From JAEUIG01 sp046349775 (GTDB lineage Bacteria > Planctomycetota > Planctomycetia > Planctomycetales > Planctomycetaceae): a stretch of 64,000 nucleotides of DNA. Of this stretch, positions 1 through 9,020 are shown piece by piece. The position numbers and the translations under genes are program-made. The notes below the pieces were generated by a model. It saw nothing but the letters and a program-made list of their open reading frames with translations, did not search any database and was not told the DNA's origin. Position 1 is the stretch's first letter. Each line of letters opens with the position of its first letter. The DNA lies in NCBI GenBank assembly GCA_046349775.1, contig JAXMBS010000028.1, positions 3,967 to 67,966 of the forward strand, given 5' to 3'.

Positions 1-744
1 GACATCCTGATCGCCGCCTGCGCCGAGCTGCAGTCGTCCGGCGTCGACTTCGACCTGTACCTCGCCGGCGAAGGCCCCGATCGCTCCGCCACCGAACGCC
101 TCGTGCGCGAATCCAACTTGACGAGCCGCATCCACTTCATCGGCTCCGTCCGTCACGATGAACTGCCGGAGTGGTATCGCGCCGCCGATGTGACGGTCCT
201 TTCGAGTCGTTCTGAAGGACTCCCCAACGTCCTCCGCGAATCACTCGCCTGCGGCACTCCCTTCGCTTCGACCGACGTCGGCAGCATCCGCGAAATCGCC
301 GACCCCATTTGGTCGCGACTCGCCCCGCCGGGCGACGCACCGCAACTCGCACGCGCGATCCGCGATGTCCTCACGCCGTCGCACCGCGCCGCGGCCGCCC
401 GCTATCGCGCACGCACCTGGAACACGTGCGCCAGCGACGTCACAAGGCTCTTCAGCGAACTGAAGTCGACGCACGGGGAGGGCGCCATTCGGGAGGGCGA
501 GGCTCCCGCCGAGCCGCGCGGCAAGACAATCGTCCTGCCTGCAACCGCATCATCGGAACACCACGCACAATCGGGGGGTCGAGGCTCCTGCCGAGCCGGG
601 GCGCCAGGACGGTCCTCGATACATCGCGGCTCCGCAGGAGCGTCGCCCTCCCAGCACGCAAACACAGCCAACGAACCGTCGGGCCATCAGCAGCAACTCG
701 TCACCACCGGAGCGGGCGAAAAAGGAGAGCTTCATGGAGACTGA
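1..744 (+). CDS. Glycosyltransferase family 4/1, C-terminal part (5' end outside window)
   Basis: Frame 1 is open from the first base, so the gene starts upstream of the window; 247 residues are visible. The text LYLAGEGPD followed by SSRSEGLPNVLRESLACG near residue 72 matches the E-x7-E donor-site region of GT-B glycosyltransferases (GT4/GT1 group). It would transfer a nucleotide-activated sugar during polysaccharide assembly on the cytoplasmic side. The enzyme domain seems to end near base 480; the last ~85 codons run through a dispersed repeat (490-654) and give a low-complexity tail including EGEAPAEP and GRGSCRAG, which is probably a readthrough of inserted repeat rather than functional sequence. 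The stop overlaps the next gene's start by 11 bases, so the two are likely co-transcribed. Confidence 0.85.
   Translation, partial: DILIAACAELQSSGVDFDLYLAGEGPDRSATERLVRESNLTSRIHFIGSVRHDELPEWYRAADVTVLSSRSEGLPNVLRESLACGTPFASTDVGSIREIADPIWSRLAPPGDAPQLARAIRDVLTPSHRAAAARYRARTWNTCASDVTRLFSELKSTHGEGAIREGEAPAEPRGKTIVLPATASSEHHAQSGGRGSCRAGAPGRSSIHRGSAGASPSQHANTANEPSGHQQQLVTTGAGEKGELHGD
490..654. repeat. Composite GEAPAEP-type dispersed repeat, three copies
   Basis: Three related G+C-rich units sit here: gggagggcgaggctcccg with gagccgcg following (490-518), a variant at 571-600, and an inverted copy at 625-654. Between the first two lies AACCGCATCATCGGAA (543-558), which recurs after the copy at 5674-5703, so the full unit is longer than the core. 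Related cores occur at 10334-10379 and 53656-53682. The copy is translated as the tail of the glycosyltransferase. Confidence 0.75.
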
Positions 745-2143
745 TGCCAGGAAACGTGTCCTGTTCGTGTCGTATCTGTTCCCGCCCACCGGCGGCGTCG
801 GAGTGCAGCGCGTCACGAAGTTCGTCAAGTATCTCGGCGACTTCGGCTGGACACCCAGTGTCCTGACGGCCGTCAATCCGTCCGTACCCTTGCGCGACGA
901 AAGCCTCTGCCGCGACGTGCCGGAGAGCACCATCGTCTGCGTCGCCCGCACGCGCGAGCCCGACTACCGCTGGAAGCAGTCCATCGGCGGCGGCGGCGCA
1001 CCTGCCAAGGGCGGACTCCGCAAGCTGACCTCCGGCCTCCGCTCTGCCGCCCGCGCGGCCGCCAACTCGCTGCTGCAACCCGACCCGCAGATCCTCTGGC
1101 GACCGGACGCCGTCCGCGTCGGCCTCGAACTCCTCAAGGAGATTCCGCACCAGGTCATCGTCGCCACCGGTCCGCCGTTCTCGACGTTCCTTGTCGGCGC
1201 CGCCCTCAGTCGCAAAACACGACTGCCGTTGGTCCTCGACTACCGCGACGAATGGGGCATCAGCAACCGCTACTGGGAGAACAAGCGTCAGGGCTGGTGT
1301 TCCCGCCAGATCCAGGCGCGAATGCAGCGCTCGGTGATGCGCGCCGCTGATCTGATCGTCGCCACCACTCCTTCCAGCGCCGGCGCGCTAGCCGAGCTCG
1401 CCGACGAGGCCGGCAGCCTCGCGAAGACCTCCTGGATCTACAACGGCTTCGACCCGGAAGATTTCCAGCCCGGTGCCCTGCCGTCTGAACTCGTTGCCGA
1501 ACCCGCACAGCGCGCCGAGCGGTTCCGCCTCACCTGCGTCGGCACTCTGTGGAACCTCAACCCGATCGGTCCGGTCGTTCGCGCGATCCGGCGACTCATC
1601 CAGCAGGATCCGCGGCTCGCGTCCATCCTCGAGCTGGTCCTCGTCGGCCGTCGCACTCCCGAGCAGGAGGCCGAGCTCGACCTGCTCAACGGCAGTCCGG
1701 TCACCGTTCGCCGTCTACCGTTCGTCGCTCACGACGCGGCCACCGCCGCAATGCTCGATGCCGACGCGCTGCTCCTGCTGAACGCGGAACTCCCGCACGC
1801 GGAGCGGATCATTAATGCCAAGACTTTCGAGTACATCGCCGCGCACCGGCCAACGCTCGTCGTCGCTCCGCGCGGCGACCTCTGGGACCTGCTCGCAGAC
1901 ATCCCGGAAACCGTGATGCGTCGCCCGTCCGACACCGTCGGCATCACCGAAGCGCTGACCGGCCTGCTGGAGCGTTTCATCCGCGGTGGCCGTCTGCCGT
2001 CCACCGAATGCGACACGTCGATGTTCGAGCGCAGCGGGCAGGCGGGCGAACTCGCCGTGCTGCTCGACGAACTCGACATCGACGAGGCGCCATCGATGCA
2101 GGACGCCCTCGAATCCCGTCTCACCCATTCCGTCACGCATTGA
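734..2143 (+). CDS. Glycosyltransferase family 4-like protein
   Basis: 469 aa. The N-terminus RVLFVSYLFPPTGGVGVQR is the first beta-strand and glycine loop of a GT-B acceptor domain. The middle GPPFSTFLVGAAL and LVLDYRDEWG are typical of WcaI/GT4-like transferases of planctomycete exopolysaccharide loci. The C-terminal INAKTFEYIAAHRPTLVV is the nucleotide-sugar side, with Glu in the position that contacts the donor. The start is set by the Shine-Dalgarno AAAGGAGAG (721-729) just before ATG 734. It follows the first glycosyltransferase with an overlap and leads directly into the deacetylase gene, so it is part of the same polysaccharide operon. Sugar specificity cannot be told. Confidence 0.88.
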   Translation: METDARKRVLFVSYLFPPTGGVGVQRVTKFVKYLGDFGWTPSVLTAVNPSVPLRDESLCRDVPESTIVCVARTREPDYRWKQSIGGGGAPAKGGLRKLTSGLRSAARAAANSLLQPDPQILWRPDAVRVGLELLKEIPHQVIVATGPPFSTFLVGAALSRKTRLPLVLDYRDEWGISNRYWENKRQGWCSRQIQARMQRSVMRAADLIVATTPSSAGALAELADEAGSLAKTSWIYNGFDPEDFQPGALPSELVAEPAQRAERFRLTCVGTLWNLNPIGPVVRAIRRLIQQDPRLASILELVLVGRRTPEQEAELDLLNGSPVTVRRLPFVAHDAATAAMLDADALLLLNAELPHAERIINAKTFEYIAAHRPTLVVAPRGDLWDLLADIPETVMRRPSDTVGITEALTGLLERFIRGGRLPSTECDTSMFERSGQAGELAVLLDELDIDEAPSMQDALESRLTHSVTH

Positions 2144-2148
2144 CGTCC

Positions 2149-3033
2149 ATGTCCGGCGCGTTCGTCAGCCTGATGTATCACAACGTCGTCAGCGACGACC
2201 CCGCTGCCGCGCGCGCCGAAGGTTCCGGGTTGAGCCGGTCGATCACCAGCTACTGGGTGAGCGCCTCGGACTTCTCCCGCCATCTGGAGACGATTTCGTC
2301 GACAACCGACATCCTGACGTCCGCAGATCTGCAGCGGTTCTATACCCACGATCCCGAACTCGCCGAGCGAACACGCCAACATCCGCTCGTCCAGCTCACC
2401 TTCGACGACGGCTGGCGCGGCACCGTTGACATCGCCGGCCCGCTGCTCGCCAAGCGCGGCCTCCAGGCCCTGTTATTCGTCACAACGGGACTCATCGGCG
2501 CGCCCCGGTTCCTGGCCGCCGCCGAACTCTCGTCTCTGCCGCGCGAGACGTTTCACGTCGGCTCCCACACGGTGTCGCATCCCTTCCTGAACGAGCTCGA
2601 CGATGAGCAAGTCGCCGACGAACTCCGCCGGTCGAAGGACGATCTGGAGGACATCGTCGGCTACGAAGTCGACTCCGTTTCAATTCCCAACGGTGCCAGC
2701 GACGCGCGCGTCATCCGCATCGCTGCCGACTGCGGCTACCGCTTCATCCACACCTCCGACGTCCATCGCAACACCCGCGGCTGCGGTCCGCTCGCCATCG
2801 GCCGCATCGCCATTCGCGACACGACGACGAACGCAGCGATCGCCCGATACGCCTGCGGCGATCTGCGCAATGGCCAGTGGCGCAGCCGCCTGCTCGCGCT
2901 CCCGAAGCACATCCTCGGTCCAGCCCGCTACCGCCGCCTGCGCGAATCACTGCTCGGACAGCGACACGACGAAAACGAGATGTGCGACCTGTTCCATGCC
3001 AGTCATGCACGCGAATCCACGGTGCTCGCATGA
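2149..3033 (+). CDS. Polysaccharide deacetylase (NodB homology, CE4)
   Basis: 294 aa. LMYHNV at the start, LTFDDGWRG (the Asp-Asp motif 1) and HVGSHTVSHP (motif 2, metal-binding His-x3-His) define a CE4 NodB deacetylase, which removes N-acetyl groups from polysaccharide chains using a divalent metal. GYEVDSVSIPNGASD corresponds to motif 3 (usually FxYPxG), here weaker with Ile-Pro-Asn. ATG 2149 is chosen because it is 5 bases after the previous stop and begins the conserved domain; the same frame is open back to 2008 inside the glycosyltransferase. No signal peptide is visible, so action on a cytoplasmic precursor or non-classical export must be assumed. The stop overlaps the next ATG (ATGA at 3030). 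Confidence 0.88.
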   Translation: MSGAFVSLMYHNVVSDDPAAARAEGSGLSRSITSYWVSASDFSRHLETISSTTDILTSADLQRFYTHDPELAERTRQHPLVQLTFDDGWRGTVDIAGPLLAKRGLQALLFVTTGLIGAPRFLAAAELSSLPRETFHVGSHTVSHPFLNELDDEQVADELRRSKDDLEDIVGYEVDSVSIPNGASDARVIRIAADCGYRFIHTSDVHRNTRGCGPLAIGRIAIRDTTTNAAIARYACGDLRNGQWRSRLLALPKHILGPARYRRLRESLLGQRHDENEMCDLFHASHARESTVLA

Positions 3034-3113
3034 ACGTCTGGCTCTGGATCATCTTTGGCGCATCAGCCATCTTCGCCGCCATCTCAATGGCGATCTGGAT
3101 CGTCCTGCGCTAA
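3030..3113 (+). CDS. 27-residue membrane segment; likely severed N-terminus of the next gene
   Basis: MNVWLWIIFGASAIFAAISM then AIWIVLR is a single transmembrane helix with an arginine at its end. It starts in an ATGA overlap with the deacetylase, a normal coupling arrangement. It ends with TAA at 3111, yet exactly the same frame continues without another stop to 4205 and has no ATG, GTG or TTG until 3621. The simplest reading is that this is the signal-anchor of the following protein, separated by one point mutation or base-call error. It could alternatively be a stand-alone micro-membrane protein. Confidence 0.5.
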   Translation: MNVWLWIIFGASAIFAAISMAIWIVLR

Positions 3114-4205
3114 CTGAAACCTCCAATACTGGATCGGCCCCTACATCCATTCGGCTCCGTCACGTCGGACGCTCGCAGAAACGCCCCCTGCGAAGTCCTC
3201 ATCGCCGTCTGCGACCACTACGAACCCGAATGCTACGGCGCATCGCGTTCCCGGCGCCGACGCGTTGCCCGCTGGGTCCGTGAGTACCCAGAACTCTTCG
3301 ACCGCTTCCAAGACGTCGACGGCGCCGCCGCAGCACTCGTTCTTCTTCCGCAGGACGAATACCGCCCCGAATACCTCGACGAGCTCGCCGAACTCTGCCG
3401 CCGCGGCTACGGGGACGTCGACATCCATCTCCATCACGACGCCGACACCGCCGACTCCCTCCGCGAAAAGCTCGCAGACTTTCGCGACACGCTCCACGAC
3501 CGACACGGCCTGCTCCGCATCGATCCACGCACTGGTCGCGTCGCCTATGGATTCATCCATGGCAACTGGGCCCTCTGCAACTCACGTCCCGACGGCCGCT
3601 GGTGCGGCGTCGATCAGGAGTTGACAGTCCTCCGCGAAACCGGCTGCTACGCCGACTTCACGCTCCCCTCAGCGCCCAGCGCCACCCAGACCCGCACCAT
3701 CAACTCGATCTACTACGCCCAGGACATTCCCGGCCGCTGCAAATCGCACGACACCGGCATCCGCGCTCGCGTCGGCGCGGCACCGCCCCGCGATAGCCTG
3801 CTCATGATCCAGGGCCCGCTGCTCTTCGACTGGCACAAACGCAAGCTCGGCCTGCTTCCCGGCATCGAAAACGCCGACATCCACGCCGGTCGCCCTGCCA
3901 CCTGGCAGCGCCTGCAGCTCTGGCTCCAGGCCCGCGTCCACGTCGCCGGCCGCCCCGACGTCGTCTTCGTCAAACTCCACACCCACGGCTGCAAAGACGG
4001 CAATATCGATACCTGGCTCGGCGACGACATGGTCCGCTTCCACCAACAGCTCGCCGACGCCACGAAACGCCGCCCCGGATTCCGATACCGCTACGTAACC
4101 GCCTGGGAAATGGCGCTCCGCGTCCGCGAACTCGAAGCCGTCGCCCACCCCCGCTTCACACCAGACGCCAATTCCGCCCTTCTCCCCGCGATGGCCGCCC
4201 ATTAG
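3114..4205 (+). pseudogene. Polysaccharide deacetylase-like protein lacking a usable start (in-frame TAA at 3111)
   Basis: The frame reads CEVLIAVCDHYEPECYG from about 3189, then VDIHLHHDAD, GFIHGNWALCNSRPDGRWCG, SIYYAQDIPG and FVKLHTHGCKDGNIDTWLG, ending at 4205. The spaced His and Asp residues and its place after a NodB deacetylase suggest a glycoside hydrolase/deacetylase-fold protein of exopolysaccharide clusters, though the exact family is uncertain. No ATG, GTG or TTG occurs between 3111 and the TTG at 3621, which lies in the middle of conserved-looking sequence. Joined to the 3030-3110 helix, the product would be about 390 aa with an N-terminal membrane anchor. A start at CTG 3129 or ATA 3126 is possible but has no visible ribosome-binding site. 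Confidence 0.6.
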
Positions 4206-4248
4206 CTGAAGTCATTACGTCACACCGGCCAGGAGTGATAACAGACTG

Positions 4249-4405
4249 AGCAGCCCCGAAGGGGCGAAAGGTTGTAGCCACGGGTGGAGCGTAGTGAGCC
4301 GCTAGGCGAGCGGAGCGGAACCCGTGGTATCCGGCACGGAGGAATGTCCCCCTCTCCCCCGCGAAAAGCATTGAATTGAGGACCGACCTGACTCGGGGGA
4401 GAGGG
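4249..4405. repeat. Intergenic composite repeat with two nested palindromes
   Basis: The 316-base gap between 4205 and 4522 holds no gene. It contains agccccgaaggggcg (4251-4265), then ccacgggt (4277-4284) paired with acccgtgg (4320-4327), followed by cctctcccccg (4351-4361) paired with cgggggagagg (4394-4404). Both resemble REP-like intergenic sequences seen in many environmental bacterial genomes. The element separates the deacetylase genes from the phosphatase-fold gene. Confidence 0.6.
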
Positions 4406-4521
4406 CCGGGGTGAGGGGTGCAGCAAAGCCGACATCCCTACTCAGCATCCGCAGACAACGACGTCCGCACCACAACAATCAAACACCGAACGACCAAGCG
4501 ACCAAACACCCTTCCCAGTCG

Positions 4522-5727
4522 ATGCCCACCGCCACGCGCCAACTCCCGATCCTGCTCACTCTGCACTGGCCGCACTCGTTGCGCCAGCGCACGGTCAAAG
4601 CCGTACATCGAGCAACGGTCACACACGTCCTCGTGGCGGTCGCACTGCTCATTCTCCTTTGCGGCGTCTCCGAAGACTGGTGGGTCAGCGCCGCCCTCAG
4701 TTACCTCCCGCGCGCCCCATACCTCGTCTTCTCGCTCGCCATCATCCCCGCACTACTCTGCCGCCAGTGGCTCTACGCCGGCGTGAACCTGCTGTGCGGC
4801 GCCTTGATCGCCGGCCCCGTCATGGGCCTCTGCGTCCCGCTGTCATCAGTCACGGCGCCCACTCCCGATTCACTGCTGGTCCTGTCCTGCAACATCCAGA
4901 ATGGTGACTCCGACCTACCGGAGCTGCTTGCCGAAATCGACACGCAGCAGCCGGACGTCATTGCCTTCCAGGAAGTCCAGCGTGGAGAAGACGTCCTCGC
5001 AAAACACTTCGCCGGTTGGCACACACTGCACATCGACGAGTACTACGTCGCCTCACGCTTCCCCATCCGGCTCCTCGGTGAGCATCATTCCAAAACAACC
5101 GATCGCACCACCGCGATCGCCTGCGAAGTCGCAGCTCCTTCCGGCGCCTGGCGTCTCTGCGACATCCACCTCAGCACCGCCCGGCACGGACTGACCAAGC
5201 TGCGCTGGCACTCCCCGGTGTCCCGCGTCGGCATCCGGGATCTCGAATGGCAGCAGTGGGAACGCCGGCTCGAAGCCGAGGAAACGCTGCACTTCATCGA
5301 CGACCATGCCGGCCTCCCGCTCCTCGTCGCCGGCGACTTCAACACCCCCACCACCAGCTCGCTTTTCTCCGATGTCTGGACCGGCTGGCAGAGCGCTTTC
5401 GAAACGGCCGGCACCGGCTACGGCTACACCTCTCCCTGCAACTCCGGTCGCCTCTGGCCTCGCAATACCCCCTGGCTCCGGATCGACCACATCCTCTGCG
5501 ACTCCAGCTGGCAGATTCACTCCGTCGGCATCGGCCACACCGACGGCTCCGACCACCGCCTCATCTGGTCCCGGGTCTCGCTGCCGCTCGACCGAGCGAG
5601 GATTCAGGATTCGGGATTCAGGATTCAGGGAAAACAGAACGCACCTTCGACTACAGCTCGACAGGGCGTTCATCGGGAGGGCGAGGCTCCTGCCGAGCCG
5701 CCCGGCAGGTCGACAACGTCTTCATAA
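4522..5727 (+). CDS. Endonuclease/exonuclease/phosphatase family membrane protein
   Basis: 401 aa. Three hydrophobic helices (about residues 30-105) precede a catalytic domain with LVLSCNIQNGD, PDVIAFQEVQRGED (metal-binding Glu), LLVAGDFNTP (Asp-x-Asn), and GSDHRLIW (terminal Asp-His), the full motif set of the EEP fold. Such proteins cleave phosphodiesters in nucleic acids or lipids; the membrane anchor and the polysaccharide neighbourhood favour an envelope substrate. ATG 4522 was preferred over the upstream 4411 because the intervening codons are basic and low-complexity and lie in the repeat. The C-terminal ~20 residues (HREGEAPAEPPGR) come from a GEAPAEP repeat copy, so the native end was probably near 5590. 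Confidence 0.8.
   Translation: MPTATRQLPILLTLHWPHSLRQRTVKAVHRATVTHVLVAVALLILLCGVSEDWWVSAALSYLPRAPYLVFSLAIIPALLCRQWLYAGVNLLCGALIAGPVMGLCVPLSSVTAPTPDSLLVLSCNIQNGDSDLPELLAEIDTQQPDVIAFQEVQRGEDVLAKHFAGWHTLHIDEYYVASRFPIRLLGEHHSKTTDRTTAIACEVAAPSGAWRLCDIHLSTARHGLTKLRWHSPVSRVGIRDLEWQQWERRLEAEETLHFIDDHAGLPLLVAGDFNTPTTSSLFSDVWTGWQSAFETAGTGYGYTSPCNSGRLWPRNTPWLRIDHILCDSSWQIHSVGIGHTDGSDHRLIWSRVSLPLDRARIQDSGFRIQGKQNAPSTTARQGVHREGEAPAEPPGRSTTSS
5600..5630. repeat. GATTC(A/G)GG tandem repeat, copy 1
   Basis: gattcaggattcgggattca and a further unit form tandem 7-8-base repeats. Reverse-complement copies lie at 5921-5950 and 37662-37691, and a direct copy at 30459-30480, always at gene boundaries. Confidence 0.7.
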
Positions 5728-5742
5728 ACCGCATCATCGGAA
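5671..5742 (+). repeat. GEAPAEP-type dispersed repeat
   Basis: The core gggagggcgaggctcctg plus ccgagccg (5675-5700) is followed 26 bases later by AACCGCATCATCGGAA (5727-5742), the same core/tail order as in 490-558. It provides the last codons and stop of the phosphatase-fold gene. Confidence 0.7.
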
Positions 5743-5920
5743 TATTTCGTACTGATTAATCGCTCTCGAAGCATTCTGACTGCAATGCCGCATGTGAGAT
5801 GATCAACGACCGCACCGCTCGCCACGATTTCCGTCGACCGCGCCCGCTACAGCAGTCGATCCGGTTCTTGGGAAACTGCGCACTGGCGACCGATTCGATT
5901 CCGGGCTCCATCGTCGGTCC

Positions 5921-5950
5921 CTGAATCCCGAATCCTGAATCCCGAATCCT
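5921..5950. repeat. GATTC repeat, copy 2 (inverted)
   Basis: ctgaatcccgaatcctgaat and one more unit are the reverse complement of the repeat at 5600-5630. It ends 10 bases before the GTG start of the Wzz/kinase gene, so it lies in that gene's leader. The rest of 5743-5960 shows nothing else recognisable. Confidence 0.65.
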
Positions 5951-5960
5951 CCCCCTCCCC

Positions 5961-8301
5961 GTGTCCGAACCCCAGCCCGACATCGACTTCGCCCCGCTCG
6001 GCATCGGCACGTCGAAGGGAACCAAGACGATCGACATCGTCCAGTTCACGCTCTCGGTCTGGAAACCGCTGGTCGGTGGCTTGTCCGTCGGCCTGCTGCT
6101 GGGCTGGCTCGCCTATCTCTATCTCGGCCCCACTTATCAGGCCGACACGCGGGTCGAAGTCACCCAGAAGTCGACCATCGGCGACGACGCCGAGAAGCCC
6201 AACTTCAGCGGCGAACGCACCGAGCACGTCCACCTGATTAAGAGCGACGCGATTATCTCCCGCGCCGTGAAAGATCACGGTCTCAAAGATTTGCCGGCCT
6301 TTGAGGGCAACGACGATCCCATCCCCGATATTGTCGACGGCCTCACCGCCAAACGCTCCGCCGGCGAAGACAACTCGTTCGTCAATATCATCGACATCAG
6401 CTACCTGCACCCCGATCGCAGCACCGCCAAGGCAGTCGTGCGAAGCAGTTGTCGCCGCGTACGCCGACTATCTCAAAGATCAGCAGAACAAGAACTCCGG
6501 CGACCTGCTCGCCTCGCTCGAGAAGCGGCAGCGCGAGCTGGACGACGACATCGACGCGCGGCAAACCAAGTATCACGAATGGCGCAACGAATCGCCGTTC
6601 TACCTGGCGACGCCGCCGACGGTGACCGTCAACGGCAACGTCGTCCCCGGCAAGAACCCGTACCAGGCGCGCGTCGAAAAGATCGGCGAAGACATCGGGA
6701 AGAACCAGCTGCGGCAGTCCGAGTTGAACTCGCGGATCGCGACCCTGAAGCAGCTCGGCCAGAACGGCGAATCGAAGGACGCCCTGGAGTTCTTCGTCAC
6801 CTACTGGCTGACAGCCGCGCCCAGCGCGTCCGGGGGTGAAGGGGGCGGCGGCGGTGAAACGCTCATCAACGAGCCGGAAGTCAAGGCCGATCTCGACCGC
6901 CGTTACCTCGAGCTGCACATGCTCCTCGATCGGCTCACGCCGCAGCTCGGCGAAGACCACGTCAACGTCCGCCGCATCCGCGAGCAGATCGCCACGATCA
7001 AGCAGTTCTACGACGAGAAGGCGTACACGCCGCCGGACATCGCTGCCACTCCCGCGGGAGAGCGACCGCCGCGCGAGAGCAAGAAGCGCGATCTCGTTGC
7101 GGCCTATGAAAAGATCATGCAGCAGGATCTTGTCCACCTGAAGGACCTGGGCGAACGTCTCCAGACCGAACTCGCCGCCGCCCAGCAGGAAGCCAAGGAA
7201 GCCGCGCTATTCGAAGTCGAAGACCAGCGCCGCAAGGACGAAATCGCCCGCAAGAAGGAACAGTGGCGCACGGTCACCACCGAGCTCGAAACCTTCGGCG
7301 TCCGCAAGGAGCAGGAAGGCTACCGCGTGGAACAGATTGCGCTCGTCCGCGTCGAAAAGTCGATGAAGCGGATGCTCAAGATCGTCGGCGCCTGCGGCGG
7401 CCTGGGCATCTTCGCCGTCTTTGCGCTGGCCTATCTCCGCGAATGGAGCGACACGCGGCTCAAGACGATGGATGAGCTGCGGGCCATGATCGATACGCCG
7501 GTCCTCGGCGAAGTCCCGCACTTTGTCGGCGTGATCGCCGCTGCCGAGTCGCGCTTCGATTCACGGCTCTGTTACTACCATCGACCCGCCTCACGCGAAG
7601 CGGAGGCGTTCCGCACGATCCGCGCATCGCTGCTCCACCTCGGCACCAGCGGACGCGGCCAGGTCCTGCAGATCAGCTCACCCGAACCGGGAGACGGCAA
7701 GAGCGTCTCCGCTGCGAACCTGGCGCTGGCGATTGCCCAGTCCGGCAAGCGCGTCCTGCTGATCGACGCCGACCTCCGCCGTCCCACGATTCACGAACTC
7801 TGCCGCATGCGGCAGGACATCGGCCTGGCGGACGTCCTCCGCGGCGAAATCGACTGGCAGAATGCCACCCGCGCAACCCAGATCGACGGCCTCTCCGTGA
7901 TGACGTCCGGCGCCTGCCCAGAGAATCCCGCCGAGCTGCTGTTGGGCGCCCGCATGGGCGAATTGCTTACCGCAGCCCGGTCCGAGTTCGATTTCGTGAT
8001 CGTCGACACGCCGCCGATCCTCGCCGTCAGCGATCCGACCGCCATCGGTCCGCTGACCGACGGTATGATCCTCGTCGTGCGATTGCAGAAGAACAAGCGC
8101 GGTGCCCTAAGGCGCACTCTCGAGACGCTGGCCTCGCACAACATCCGTCTGCTCGGCATCACGGCCAACGACGTCGACCCGTCGCAGGAAACCTATCGCT
8201 CCACGGACTACGACGCCTACTACACCTCCGGCCGCCGCGCCACCGGCCCCACCGTGAGCCCCGCGAAAGAGACGCCAGCCACTACGCCAGCGCACTCCTG
8301 A
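5961..8301 (+). pseudogene. Polysaccharide chain-length determinant / BY-type tyrosine kinase, one frameshift
   Basis: Two overlapping frames make one protein: 5961-6440 (GTG start, MSEPQPDIDFAPLG, Wzz domain with transmembrane VGGLSVGLLLGWLAYLYLG) and 6442-8301 (EAVVAAYADYLKDQQ onward). Removing the C at 6441 restores a continuous ~779-aa protein. After a long coiled-coil periplasmic region and second membrane helix comes a CpsD/Wzc kinase domain: Walker A PGDGKS near residue 577, Walker A' VLLIDADLRRP, Walker B FVIVDTPP, and a C-terminal tyrosine cluster ETYRSTDYDAYYTSG for autophosphorylation. The family controls polymerisation and export of exopolysaccharide, matching the upstream genes. 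The extra base may be real or a consensus error; both halves look otherwise undamaged. Confidence 0.85.
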
Positions 8302-8381
8302 GCGCTGGGGCGAAACCGCAAGTGACGCCGTCGGCCCCGGGGTTGTTCGCCACCCACATCGCTACCCACTTCCAACGACCA

Positions 8382-8870
8382 CTATCTACTTCCTCTCCGC
8401 ATTGCCGCGCGCATCTCCTTCGCCGCAGTATCCTTCTTCATCCGCTCGCGCTTGTCGTGCAGCTTCCGCCCGCGCGCGACAGCGACGGTCGCCTTCACCA
8501 TCCCGCGCTTCGAAAAGTGCAGGTCCAGCGGGACCAGCGTCAGCCCCTGGTGCGACGCCTCCTCAGCAAACTTCCGCAGCTCGCGTTTCTTGAGCAACAG
8601 CTTCCGCGTCCGCCGCGGCTCGTGATTCATCAGGTTCGCCTGCGGATACTGGGCGATGTCACATCCCAGCAGCCACAGCTCCCCGTCCTCAATCCGCGCG
8701 TACGCCTCTTCAATCGACACCTTGTGCGCACGGATGCTCTTCACCTCGCTGCCGACCAGCTCGACCCCGCACTCCAGCGTGTCCATGATCTCGTAATCAT
8801 GCCGCGCCCGCCGATTCCGGCAGATCACCCGCTCGCTGAAGTCATCTTTCTCCCCCGTCGATTTGGCCAT
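8382..8870 (-). CDS. smpB: SsrA-binding protein SmpB
   Basis: 162 aa, the usual length. RRARHDYEIMDTLECGVELVG, SIRAHKVSIEEAYARI, LLGCDIAQYPQANLMNHEP and RTRKLLL match SmpB almost throughout; the C-terminus RGRKLHDKRERMKKDTAAKE is the basic tail that enters the ribosomal mRNA channel. It binds tmRNA and rescues stalled ribosomes in the cytoplasm. ATG 8870 gives the canonical MAKSTGEKDD start; the frame stays open upstream to 8981 but that part is not SmpB-like. No tmRNA gene is seen in the window. Confidence 0.96.
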   Translation of the reverse strand: MAKSTGEKDDFSERVICRNRRARHDYEIMDTLECGVELVGSEVKSIRAHKVSIEEAYARIEDGELWLLGCDIAQYPQANLMNHEPRRTRKLLLKKRELRKFAEEASHQGLTLVPLDLHFSKRGMVKATVAVARGRKLHDKRERMKKDTAAKEMRAAMRRGSR

Positions 8871-9020
8871 GGTGCGGGGATTATAAGCATTCACATTGCG
8901 GACGGAATGTAGCGACCCTAAACCGCTACGACCCCAAGTCACACAGAGATGATCGTGACAGGGGACGCGGGGAACGCGCAAAGTTACTCTCTAAAGTGCA
9001 CCAAACCCACGGAATCAGCC

